A stretch of DNA of 64,000 bases from Gammaproteobacteria bacterium. Its GTDB lineage: Bacteria > Pseudomonadota > Gammaproteobacteria > Xanthomonadales > SZUA-36. Each line of letters opens with the position of its first letter. Position 1 is the stretch's first letter. Location: NCBI GenBank assembly GCA_021772935.1, contig JAJFLA010000008.1, positions 124,001-188,000 of the forward strand, in the 5' to 3' direction. Positions 8,178 through 15,913 of this stretch are shown here, piece after piece. Below the pieces are notes generated by a model. The model ran no database searches. It was not told where the DNA came from and saw only the letters and a program-made list of their open reading frames with translations. The translations under genes were made by a program, and so were the position numbers.

Positions 8178-10531
8178 TGTAATCGGTAAACGATTTTCTG
8201 TTCACAGTCGAGCGTTAACAATTTCGCTTTTGAACATTGATGAAATAAGGCCTCTCCAATGCCGATCACAGCAGGTAAACCTAACTCAGCGGCACGGATA
8301 GCCATATGAGAATTACAACCACCATAAAGGGTTATTAAACCCACAATGCGATGGGTGAATAACCAGTCATGCCCTGGATCAGCGTACGCCACGATTACTA
8401 TTTTCCCCGCTAATTGACCGGATAGCGCTCTTGAGTCCGGCAATAAATGCATAACCTGTGCTGTGACCCGTTTAAGTGTGATGAAATTAGGTTGTTGTGG
8501 TTGGATTTCGAAGCAATCAATATCGCTTGCCTGGGTGATAAGTGGCGGCAGAATGAGGGAGCGGGTTACGGTAAATTGATGTTGGGCTTTTGCCACTAGA
8601 TCCAATGCTGCGTCTGCGCTGGATAATCGGAGCATCTGATTGATTTTTAGAAACGCCGTGTCTTGCCTTTCAAGTTGATACTGTTGACCCAGTTTTTGAC
8701 ACAACAGAAGAATTTCACTTAAAGTCTGGCTGAATATAAATTTTGCTTTTTCCCGCCACTCAATTGCTTGCCTGATAAAACTTATGAACTCACTTGCTGT
8801 GAATTCGTACTCATGTTGCTTTAACAACACCTCTATTTGGGTTTCCTGTTTTTTGTTTAAAACAAACAAAGAACCCTTTTTACAATGAGGAATAGAATTC
8901 CAGCAAAAATAGTCATCTGGGATTTCGTCGTAACGCGGAGACAATAAATCATAGGTACCGGGGCGCATATGCCCATATTTTTGCAGAAAGTGGTTTCGGC
9001 TGCTTGTCTTGATAGCATGTATTAAGTCGCTACTCACTGTAGACAAAGACCGCATAAATAGAACTTGATTTTCAGCGGATAAAACGCCTCGGTTTACCAG
9101 AGATTGTAAAAAGTGCACGGCCAGAAAAGCGGTTCTGGCAAGACCCGCAAACGGACGGGTTCCATATTCCCGACATAGTGTGAGCAGGCTCCTGAGTTTA
9201 TTTTTTTCATCAAGCTGGCTGCTCATGATTTGCTTGTGAAGCACTGGAAGTTGCTGCACTTTTTGAATTTCGTGCAACCATAAACCCTGGTTTTTATCAA
9301 TAATTTTGCGTGTCAAATCAACCAGTGAGTTTTGCAGCAAATTACAATCATTTTTGGAAAAGCCATATTTTAATAAAGTCTGTAATGCCTGGTTCAGGCT
9401 AAAGTGATCCGAGGCCAGCACAACTTTGAACTCAACCTTATCATGCCATTGTGGATTGTTTTTTAATCGATGGAGATAAAACGTTACCAACCGAGTAGCC
9501 AGGTCATCGGGCAATTGCTTCGGAATAAAAGAGTTAAAGCTGGCCCTGATGTCAATATACGGCATACCGCAAACATCTAGCATCAAGGGAATACCACGTA
9601 CATCACGATAACCATAATCGAAACGTTGTTGTGCCCAGACTGTATCCGTCACCAACTGTTGATACAGCGAGTACGCTAGCGGTTTCGGCCGTAGCCCTAT
9701 GATTTCAGCAGGGTTCCAATCCGGCATAACACCCCACAAATTGTCTTGACCCAGGCACTGATGGCTTTTCTGACAGGCCTGCTTGAATCGTTGCTTCAAT
9801 TGTGTGAGTTCATGCTTTTGTTTAATAATGGTTACCGGCCTCTCTGCTGGTAATACCAATGGCCTCACCTGCAATAAAATAAGTTCATCATCAGAGGTGA
9901 CGATGAACTCCACATCGATAGCATCATTTTCAAACAGGTCTTCAAGTTCTTTGAGTAGGCTTAGCAGTTGTTTCTTCCAGCCACTCAAATCCGGCTCTGC
10001 TGATTTGGCGATATAGGTCAATTTCAGTCGTTGACCAAGACCTTGAGTCACAAAGTGACCAGAATTTGATTCATCATCATAATTAATGACGTAATAAGGG
10101 CTTGTTTGACCAGGTTCGTAACTGAATGCAACACCACTGAGCCGGATATGTCTAACCATGGGCTGTATCAAAACTTGATGGTCTGGATCGTCATCACCGT
10201 ATGATTTGATCAGCAATCGGACTGCCGCTTCGATCGCTTCAATTCCTTGCACATCTGCTATCGACAAAAATTGACCGGCCATTGAGTGTTGATGGTGATC
10301 TTCAGTCCGGGCGCTGCTACGCACAATGACGCTCTGGGAAAGCCATTCTGCTTGCAGTCCCAAATTCTCCCATTGCCCGTCTGCGTCAAACCAGGCTTTC
10401 AAATTGAAATGAAGTTGCGGTAACACCTTGGCAGAAAGCAATGTGCCTTGTAGCCTTTGTAGAGTTTCGGCTTTTCCTGAGAATTGAAGCTTAGCCATGA
10501 AAGGTTTTAACTTCGAAACCGAGCTACCCAT
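8174..10531 (-). CDS. PEP-synthase-like phosphotransferase, probable L-glutamine kinase (Cj1418-like)
   Basis: This 785-residue protein (774 if the ATG at 10498 is used, which starts at MAKLQFSGKAE and may be the better start) has three parts. At the N terminus is an ATP-grasp PPDK/PEP-synthase domain with VIVRSSARTED and SMAGQF, and DDELILLQVRP near residue 220. The middle, about 400 residues long, has no strong motif I recognise. At the C terminus is a swivelling phosphohistidine domain with GGCNSHMAI (His742 from the first ATG). The large PEP/pyruvate TIM barrel of true PEP synthases is absent, so PEP synthesis is unlikely. This is the layout of Campylobacter Cj1418, which phosphorylates the side-chain amide of L-glutamine, the first step of phosphoramidate synthesis. 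It overlaps the hydrolase gene by ATGA. Confidence 0.8.
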   Translation of the reverse strand: MGSSVSKLKPFMAKLQFSGKAETLQRLQGTLLSAKVLPQLHFNLKAWFDADGQWENLGLQAEWLSQSVIVRSSARTEDHHQHSMAGQFLSIADVQGIEAIEAAVRLLIKSYGDDDPDHQVLIQPMVRHIRLSGVAFSYEPGQTSPYYVINYDDESNSGHFVTQGLGQRLKLTYIAKSAEPDLSGWKKQLLSLLKELEDLFENDAIDVEFIVTSDDELILLQVRPLVLPAERPVTIIKQKHELTQLKQRFKQACQKSHQCLGQDNLWGVMPDWNPAEIIGLRPKPLAYSLYQQLVTDTVWAQQRFDYGYRDVRGIPLMLDVCGMPYIDIRASFNSFIPKQLPDDLATRLVTFYLHRLKNNPQWHDKVEFKVVLASDHFSLNQALQTLLKYGFSKNDCNLLQNSLVDLTRKIIDKNQGLWLHEIQKVQQLPVLHKQIMSSQLDEKNKLRSLLTLCREYGTRPFAGLARTAFLAVHFLQSLVNRGVLSAENQVLFMRSLSTVSSDLIHAIKTSSRNHFLQKYGHMRPGTYDLLSPRYDEIPDDYFCWNSIPHCKKGSLFVLNKKQETQIEVLLKQHEYEFTASEFISFIRQAIEWREKAKFIFSQTLSEILLLCQKLGQQYQLERQDTAFLKINQMLRLSSADAALDLVAKAQHQFTVTRSLILPPLITQASDIDCFEIQPQQPNFITLKRVTAQVMHLLPDSRALSGQLAGKIVIVAYADPGHDWLFTHRIVGLITLYGGCNSHMAIRAAELGLPAVIGIGEALFHQCSKAKLLTLDCEQKIVYRLQ

Positions 10532-11265
10532 GCTCGGCTTGTGTAAGGTGTTTCAATGGTTTTTGTCGGTTGACCATGAAGAATTTTGGCTATGTTCTGA
10601 GTGATATCAGCCAACTTTCCACCCGCCTGTCGTTGTAGGGTGGCATGTGAGTACCAGGCACCCAGTACGTCATCAATAGCTTGTGTTACCAGCATTGAGC
10701 TTTCGAAGTACTCTATCTGGGAAAACAAGCCACTTTGCTCTATAAACGCTCGCTGGTCCTGCCTTCTGAGACCATAATCATAGCTTGGGAGGTTTTCCTT
10801 AATACAGGCTTCAATACTTTGTTGTAATGGATTGTCCAGATCCCGATGATTCCAGATCGCCATAAACCAACCATTAGGTTTACAGATGCGCAGTGACTCT
10901 ATCAAGGCAGTTGTACGGTCAACGACATTAAAAGAAGAACCAAAACTGACCATGTCAAAGGTATTGCCAGGTAATAGGGAGTTCTCTGCAGTTGTATTTA
11001 CCCAAGTGATATTTTGATTATTAAGGGTACGTTGCAGACCAAGCTGATGCATGGCCAGGTTCGGTTCCAGCGCTTGTACACGTAAATGCCTCCTGGCTAA
11101 TAAAATTGTTAGATTGGCCGTACCCGCTCCCATATCACATACACGGTCATTTGATTGCAGGCCCGTGAAATCGATAATCTTGTCAATGATTGCTTGTGGA
11201 TAGTTTGGTCTTTTGTGATAGGAGCTTGCCAGTTGTGTGTAATCCCACACCATTGAGTCTTTCAT
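10507..11265 (-). CDS. Class I SAM-dependent methyltransferase of the phosphoramidate cluster
   Basis: This 252-residue protein has SAM-binding motif I (CDMGAGTANL, about residues 43-52), an acidic motif II end (ALEPN) and a post-I FDMVSFGSSFNVVD stretch, as in Methyltransf_11 proteins. The in-frame Met at residue 5 is an alternative start. It overlaps the kinase gene upstream by ATGA. In Campylobacter two methyltransferase-like genes (Cj1419, Cj1420) sit immediately upstream of Cj1418, the same relative position as here, and are thought to methylate the phosphoramidate oxygen. By analogy this enzyme would add the O-methyl group, before or after transfer. The substrate is inferred from context only. 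Confidence 0.7.
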   Translation of the reverse strand: MKDSMVWDYTQLASSYHKRPNYPQAIIDKIIDFTGLQSNDRVCDMGAGTANLTILLARRHLRVQALEPNLAMHQLGLQRTLNNQNITWVNTTAENSLLPGNTFDMVSFGSSFNVVDRTTALIESLRICKPNGWFMAIWNHRDLDNPLQQSIEACIKENLPSYDYGLRRQDQRAFIEQSGLFSQIEYFESSMLVTQAIDDVLGAWYSHATLQRQAGGKLADITQNIAKILHGQPTKTIETPYTSRAWVARFRS

Positions 11266-11765
11266 AGCGTCTTCAACAAAAGTTGTACTAATTCTTCAAC
11301 TGACTTGTCTCCGTTATTGGATAAGACAATGTCAGGCTTCTTAGGAAGCTCTGGATTCAAGTCACACCCAACTACATTTTTTATACGGTTATGTGCATAA
11401 TCGCTATACAAGTTATTTTGATCCCTTTTTTGTAATACTGAAAAAGAGACTTCAAGGTAAATCTCAATATAATTTGTGACATGTTTGCGATTCCATGCTC
11501 TCACGTCATCAAACATGGATATTGTTGCGCAGATAACATCGACGTTTTGGCTCGTGAGCAAATGACATAGCCGTGCATATTGCATCGCAAGTTGATGACG
11601 GTCATTCATTTGGTATTGCTCACCCGCGGCAAAAACTTTCCGCAAGGAACTACCATCCAGATAAACGAGACCAGGGGTATGAGGTTTAAGGGTCTCAAAA
11701 AGTAGATGTGCCAGACTGCTTTTCCCGGCGCCTGCAAGTCCGGTTATCCAGTAGAGCCGCCCCAT
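11262..11765 (-). CDS. APS-kinase-family enzyme, probable CDP-phosphoramidate 3'-kinase (Cj1415-like)
   Basis: This is a 167-residue P-loop kinase with Walker A GLAGAGKSS at residues 9-17, then LDGSSLR at 36-42 where adenylylsulfate kinases have LDGDNVR, and the CysC-like helix YARLCHLLTSQNVDVICATI. It would normally be annotated cysC. However, no sulfate assimilation gene (cysD, cysN, cysH) is nearby, and the Asp-Asn of the APS-binding loop is replaced by Ser-Ser. Campylobacter Cj1415 belongs to this family and phosphorylates the ribose 3'-OH of cytidine diphosphoramidate. The start overlaps the sulfotransferase-like stop by one base (TAATG). Confidence 0.72.
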   Translation of the reverse strand: MGRLYWITGLAGAGKSSLAHLLFETLKPHTPGLVYLDGSSLRKVFAAGEQYQMNDRHQLAMQYARLCHLLTSQNVDVICATISMFDDVRAWNRKHVTNYIEIYLEVSFSVLQKRDQNNLYSDYAHNRIKNVVGCDLNPELPKKPDIVLSNNGDKSVEELVQLLLKTL

Positions 11766-12748
11766 TAATCTAGCGAACCTCGAATGTAATGTCGACAGGA
11801 GTCCAGTTGTTGAAAAAACCTATCTTGTTTTTGTTGCTCCATGCTGTTTTGATCCTTTTCTGGATCAATAGCACTGATCAAATCGCTGATACGTTTGTCG
11901 CTGACTTGAGTTGGACTGGATTGTTCTCGCGCGTCAGCATAATTGGTGTAGCCCAACCATTGATAAATGGGATCAAAATCTGAGCCAATACAATCATGCA
12001 TCATGGGCGTATAACGTTGTTGATACTCAAAAGCCGTGCCGGTGTAGTTAAATCTTCTTTCCAATAGCCCGCGCTTTTCCAGCCGATCTTCAATGTTCTT
12101 GAGGACAGAAAAATCCGAATGGGCAAGTGCTCGATTAATCTGGTCCTCTCCAGCCTCAACGCTTATGAAATCGAGAACTTTTTTCAATGTTTGTTTGGCA
12201 TCAGCTTTATAGTCTTCAAAACGAATAACTAAATGATCATAATTGGAAAGATAATTTTTCCAGAGTTGGAGAAAAAGAAGTTGGTATTCACGGAAACTAA
12301 CAGGGTAATGAAAATAACGCGAATGTACAAAAGCCTCGAATGTTAAATTAAAAGCCGGATCATTGTGTTTGGCTCTACGCCAGTGTGAGTAAAGCGCATC
12401 TCGTGGATCACGCACAAATAATATCAATTGGCGTTTGTTCTCATAAGCTAGCGGCCATTGATGACGAAAACAAGCCGCGTGCTTAGGATTGAATTGATAT
12501 TCATGCAGGTATTGCAAAGCAGGTAGTGTTTGTTTCCATGGTAGCTGTCTGGCTGTGTATTGGTAATGGAATGGTGCCAGGCGCTGCCACTCATTTTTGG
12601 TTTCAATATCCCAGGGTTTCCAAACTGGAATATTCAACTCCAAAAAACAGTTTGCCAGCCATGCGACACCACAAGGTAGCTCCGGGGAGATAACATCAAA
12701 GGTAAAATCGGGGTAATCTATTGCACAGGCCGTTGGCATTGGTACCAT
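11765..12748 (-). CDS. Sulfotransferase-fold protein, candidate phosphoramidate transferase
   Basis: This 327-residue protein is the first gene of the operon. The 3'-phosphate-binding motif of PAPS-dependent sulfotransferases is clear (FVRDPRDALYSHW, residues 111-123, Arg113 and Ser121). The 5'-phosphosulfate loop is only partly kept: SPELPCGVAWL at 21-31 has the Pro, Gly and Trp-Leu of the usual YPKSGTTWL but not its Lys. A protein that recognises a 3'-phosphonucleotide with a changed 5' group would fit transfer of phosphoramidate from 3'-phospho-CDP-amidate made by the preceding enzymes. This is inference; ordinary sulfation is the alternative. AAAGG lies 11 bases upstream of the ATG at 12748. 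No signal peptide is seen, so it acts in the cytoplasm. Confidence 0.7.
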   Translation of the reverse strand: MVPMPTACAIDYPDFTFDVISPELPCGVAWLANCFLELNIPVWKPWDIETKNEWQRLAPFHYQYTARQLPWKQTLPALQYLHEYQFNPKHAACFRHQWPLAYENKRQLILFVRDPRDALYSHWRRAKHNDPAFNLTFEAFVHSRYFHYPVSFREYQLLFLQLWKNYLSNYDHLVIRFEDYKADAKQTLKKVLDFISVEAGEDQINRALAHSDFSVLKNIEDRLEKRGLLERRFNYTGTAFEYQQRYTPMMHDCIGSDFDPIYQWLGYTNYADAREQSSPTQVSDKRISDLISAIDPEKDQNSMEQQKQDRFFQQLDSCRHYIRGSLD

Positions 12749-12877
12749 AATTTATTGAACCTTTCCTATCCATAGAAGTTAATGGTCGATGCAACAAACA
12801 GACTATCATAAAGATGACAAACTGAACTGAATCTGAACGATCATGGTGATTGCTCAGAATAGGTCGAAAACGACATA

Positions 12878-13924
12878 TTGAAATTGATCAAAAAACCCTT
12901 AAAAACAACTGGCAATGTGGATAAATATCGAGACGTCTTAAGCAGGAAGTTGAGCGTTGCCCCGATGATGGACTGGACCGACCGACATTGTCGTTATTTC
13001 CATCGTTTGCTGGCACCGTCGGCCTTGTTATATACAGAAATGGTGACTACCGGTGCCATCATCCACGGCGATGCAGATCGTTTTCTTGCCTACAACCCGG
13101 AAGAACAACCGCTGGCCTTGCAACTGGGTGGTAGCGATCCCGAAGATCTGGCTGCTTGTGCCCGGATTGCTCAGCAACGTGGTTTTGCTGAAATAAATTT
13201 GAATGTTGGCTGCCCGTCGGACCGCGTTCAACGTGGTCGTTTTGGGGCTTGTCTGATGCTCGAACCAGAACTGGTCAGGGACTGCATGTTGGCCATGCTG
13301 GAGGCCGTCGATATTCCGGTGACGATCAAGACTCGCCTGGGTGTGGATGATCATTATAGTTACCAATATATGTCAGATTTTGTCGGTCGGGTGGCGGAGT
13401 CAGGTTGTTCGGTCTTTATCATGCATGCCCGCAAGGCGATGCTTGCTGGGCTAAGTCCGAAACAGAATCGTGATGTGCCACCGTTAAATCATGACTGGGT
13501 GTACCGCTTGAAACAGGCGTCGCCAGAGTTGGAGATTGTCATCAATGGAGGTATTGATTCGATTGAAGCAGTGAATAAGCACCTCGAACAGGTAGATGGT
13601 GTCATGCTGGGCCGAGCGGCCTATCATACGCCTTGGTTGCTAGCTGAGTGTCAGCAACAGCTTTTTGAGAAATCTGCCCCCAACCGACGCCAGGATATCA
13701 TCGAGCTAATGAGTGTTTACCTCGAACGCCAGGTTAGAAAGGGCACAGCAGTGAAGCATGTCAGTCGGCATTTACTTGGTCTGTTTCAGGGTTTGCCGGG
13801 TGCAAAGGCCTGGCGTCGCTACCTGAGTGAAAATGCATTCAAAGATGACAACAATATACAATTACTGCACCAGGGCGTGGCGGCAATGCAGGTCGTCGGT
13901 GGTGAAGCCGTCCAGGACCCTTAA
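12878..13924 (+). CDS. dusA: tRNA-dihydrouridine synthase A
   Basis: This FMN enzyme reduces U20/U20a in the tRNA D-loop. The APMMDWTDRH motif is at residues 28-37, the NADPH/FMN barrel motif LQLGGSDPEDLA at about 81-92, catalytic Cys112 in NVGCPSDRV, and TIKTRLG and NGGID follow in order. The length is about 348 residues, normal for DusA. There is no in-frame ATG before the conserved core: the candidates are TTG at 12878 and GTG at 12917, whereas the displaced fragment at 6685 keeps an ATG. The 5' end and promoter were therefore probably replaced on integration of the island, and expression may differ from the ancestral gene. The next gene follows 17 bases downstream. Confidence 0.92.
   Translation: MKLIKKPLKTTGNVDKYRDVLSRKLSVAPMMDWTDRHCRYFHRLLAPSALLYTEMVTTGAIIHGDADRFLAYNPEEQPLALQLGGSDPEDLAACARIAQQRGFAEINLNVGCPSDRVQRGRFGACLMLEPELVRDCMLAMLEAVDIPVTIKTRLGVDDHYSYQYMSDFVGRVAESGCSVFIMHARKAMLAGLSPKQNRDVPPLNHDWVYRLKQASPELEIVINGGIDSIEAVNKHLEQVDGVMLGRAAYHTPWLLAECQQQLFEKSAPNRRQDIIELMSVYLERQVRKGTAVKHVSRHLLGLFQGLPGAKAWRRYLSENAFKDDNNIQLLHQGVAAMQVVGGEAVQDP
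12959..12996 (+). repeat. Right attachment-site repeat inside dusA
   Basis: This is the partner of the 6730-6768 copy. The shared 16-mer is at 12967-12982 and encodes MDWTD of the intact DusA. The sequence to its left, including the present start region of dusA, was probably carried in by the island. Confidence 0.75.
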
Positions 13925-13941
13925 TTAAGAGGAACGCGATA

Positions 13942-14856
13942 GTGATCGTAAGTTGTGCCGAAGATTTCCTCGATGAACTCAACAATGGAGAGTTCCCAGC
14001 CGAAGGCCCAGCCTGCGCAAAGGCTGTTTTGATGGTGGAGCCGATGGAATTCACCATTAGCACAGAGTCGGCCAGCGATAACTATTATATGAATCTCGTA
14101 GATAAAGCAGATGCGCAGCGTGCCTTACTGCAAGCACGGGGCCTCGCTGATCTGATTACCGGGCAGGGCGTTGAAGTCGTTGTGTTCCCCGGTGATCCGG
14201 ATACGCCTGATGCCATATTCCCCAACAATGTATTCGCCACGACAAGTGATCACTTTATCATCGGCCACATGCTTCACCCGAGTCGGCAAAAAGAGGCAGG
14301 CCGGCAAGATATACAGAGTTATTTTCAAACGCGACCTTATACCAGGATTGACCTCAGCCAACGTGAGTGTATTGCAGAGTTGACCGGTACTCTCATTATC
14401 GATTCGGCACGGCACATTGGGTTTTGTGGCATGAGTGGGCGTGTAGACCCCGCCGGTCTGGAGGCCATGCACGATGCCTTCGGTCTGAAATTGGTGTTCT
14501 GTTTCGAACTGCAGCCTATCGAATACCACACTAATGTCATCATGATGGTGCTTGCCAGCCGTGCCTGTGTGATTTTTCCGGGTGCCTTTATTGATCCGGC
14601 GGTGCCTGACGCTATTGCAAAAGCATTTCCTGGTCGTACCCTTTTATTGAATGAAACGGAAAAGAATGCCTTTGCGGGAAATTGTATCGCCTTGACTGAT
14701 AAGGATCTGTTTATGAGCCAGACCGGGGTTGATGCCTTGAGAGTGTCCAGTCGTGCGGCTTTGGAGGCTTGGGGTTTCGTCATTCATAGCACTCAACTGG
14801 ACGAAATTGAAAAAGCTGGCGGTAGTTTACGCTGCATGGTGGCTGAAATTTTTTGA
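13942..14856 (+). CDS. CtlX-like citrulline/arginine-modifying hydrolase (amidinotransferase superfamily)
   Basis: This 304-residue protein of the guanidino-modifying (GME) superfamily has the motifs PDAIFPNNVFA, ELTGTLIID, EYHTNVIMM and KAGGSLRCM in order. They give the usual Asp/Glu, His and nucleophilic Cys (Cys298). The closest fit is CtlX, a citrulline-utilisation hydrolase; dimethylarginine dimethylaminohydrolase or arginine deiminase activity cannot be excluded. The start is a GTG, supported by AAGAGG eight bases upstream. It may be co-transcribed with dusA. Confidence 0.78.
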   Translation: MIVSCAEDFLDELNNGEFPAEGPACAKAVLMVEPMEFTISTESASDNYYMNLVDKADAQRALLQARGLADLITGQGVEVVVFPGDPDTPDAIFPNNVFATTSDHFIIGHMLHPSRQKEAGRQDIQSYFQTRPYTRIDLSQRECIAELTGTLIIDSARHIGFCGMSGRVDPAGLEAMHDAFGLKLVFCFELQPIEYHTNVIMMVLASRACVIFPGAFIDPAVPDAIAKAFPGRTLLLNETEKNAFAGNCIALTDKDLFMSQTGVDALRVSSRAALEAWGFVIHSTQLDEIEKAGGSLRCMVAEIF

Positions 14857-14918
14857 TCTAATAGTGTTGTTCAGGTGGAATTCATCTAATTGCGTTAGAA
14901 TTACTTATAAATTTACTG

Positions 14919-15194
14919 ATGAAACGGGAAAAACCCGGGATAGAAATGGGACGAAAACGATTACAAAATATATGCTTAACGCTATTGATATGGTTGTTGC
15001 CGATCACTGCTTTTGCAGTCAGCCTGGATCAAGCTGCGAAACAGGCAGCAAGGCGAAATAATGCCAAGGTATTGTCAGCAAAAACGGTTCAGCGTGGCAA
15101 TGCTCGAGTACACCATATCAAATTATTGACCAAAAAGGGTGTGGTTAAGACCGTCAGAGTTGCAGACAAAAGCAAGACTAAAAAGCGCAAATAA
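14919..15194 (+). CDS. Small secreted basic protein preceding phoPQ (PepSY-like)
   Basis: This 91-residue protein has an N-terminal signal sequence (hydrophobic LTLLIWLLPITAFA, cut probably after AFA). The mature part of about 55 residues is rich in Lys and Arg (KKGVVKTVRVADKSKTKKRK). The sequence SLDQAAKQAARRNNAKVLSAK resembles the PepSY fold found in small periplasmic proteins encoded beside PhoP/PhoQ-type systems. It lies nine bases before the response regulator gene, so it is probably co-transcribed and may modulate the sensor. Another ATG at 14946 would also keep the signal peptide. Confidence 0.65.
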   Translation: MKREKPGIEMGRKRLQNICLTLLIWLLPITAFAVSLDQAAKQAARRNNAKVLSAKTVQRGNARVHHIKLLTKKGVVKTVRVADKSKTKKRK

Positions 15195-15203
15195 GAGGTC
15201 TGA

Positions 15204-15887
15204 ATGCGGATATTATTAGTTGAAGATGATATCGGATTACAAACTTCACTTTCAGAAATTCTACGTGAGGCTGGGTATGCTGTTGATGTAACCGGCGATG
15301 GCGTAGAAGGTCTGTTTTTCGGTGAAGAGTATCCACTTGACCTGGCTATTATCGACCTGGGGCTGCCTGGGATGCCAGGGTTGGAACTGATCCGTAAACT
15401 ACGTCAGCAGGAACGCCAGTTCCCGATCCTGATTCTGACCGCACGCTCTGAATGGCAGGATAAAGTTGAAGGTCTTGAGTCAGGTGCGGATGACTACCTG
15501 ACCAAACCCTTTCACCCGGAAGAGCTCAAAGCCCGTGTTGGAGCCTTGTTACGACGTTCAGCCGGTCATGCGCAACCGTTGATCGAGCTGGGCTCATTGA
15601 CAATTGATCTGGTCAGTCAGCGGGTCCTTAACGGCGACCAGGAAATTGACCTGACAACCTACGAATACAAGGTGTTTGAATACCTGTTAATGCACCCGGA
15701 TGAAGTGGTAACCAAAACAGTGTTATCTGAGCATATTTATGAGGAAGATGCTGACCGCGACAGCAATGTGATAGAGGTGTTTGTTGGTCGTCTGCGCCGG
15801 AAAATTGATCCAAAAGGAGTGATGAACCCCATCGAAACACTACGTGGCAGGGGCTATCGTTTGAACAAACCGTCACCATCAGCCTGA
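15204..15887 (+). CDS. phoP: OmpR/PhoP-family response regulator
   Basis: This 227-residue protein has a receiver domain with Asp8-Asp9, phosphoacceptor Asp51 (IIDLGLPG) and Lys101 (LTKPF). A winged-helix DNA-binding domain follows from about 125 (LTTYEYKVFEYLLMHP, NVIEVFVGRLRRKI, RGRGYRL). The partner sensor gene starts 26 bases downstream. The symbol is given because the kinase carries the PhoQ-type H-box. In enterobacteria PhoP responds to low magnesium and cationic peptides; whether that holds here is unknown. Confidence 0.88.
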   Translation: MRILLVEDDIGLQTSLSEILREAGYAVDVTGDGVEGLFFGEEYPLDLAIIDLGLPGMPGLELIRKLRQQERQFPILILTARSEWQDKVEGLESGADDYLTKPFHPEELKARVGALLRRSAGHAQPLIELGSLTIDLVSQRVLNGDQEIDLTTYEYKVFEYLLMHPDEVVTKTVLSEHIYEEDADRDSNVIEVFVGRLRRKIDPKGVMNPIETLRGRGYRLNKPSPSA

Positions 15888-15913
15888 AAACCGACAGGCT
15901 GTAAACCAGTACT

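Larger units (their letters stand above)
6738..12982. mobile_element. Genomic island integrated in dusA (phosphoramidate island)
   Basis: Direct repeats derived from the dusA 5' end bracket about 6.2 kb that holds only six tightly packed leftward genes. The interior is visibly richer in A+T than the flanking chromosome. No integrase, excisionase or relaxase gene is present, so the island cannot move by itself; it may be a decayed integrative element or one mobilised in trans. The chromosome before insertion would have had the TetR operon next to an intact dusA. Confidence 0.7.

Noticed and set aside
8174-10531. Annotation as phosphoenolpyruvate synthase
   Set aside because: The C-terminal PEP/pyruvate TIM barrel is missing; the protein ends shortly after the phosphohistidine domain.
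11262-12748. Reading the APS-kinase-like and sulfotransferase-like genes as a sulfate activation and sulfation system
   Set aside because: No ATP sulfurylase genes are nearby, the APS-binding loop is changed (LDGSSLR), and the other four genes match the phosphoramidate pathway; sulfation is kept only as the alternative.
15884-15903. Hairpin AGCCTG ... CAGGCT at the end of the response regulator gene
   Set aside because: Short stem without a T-run between two clearly co-transcribed genes; likely chance.
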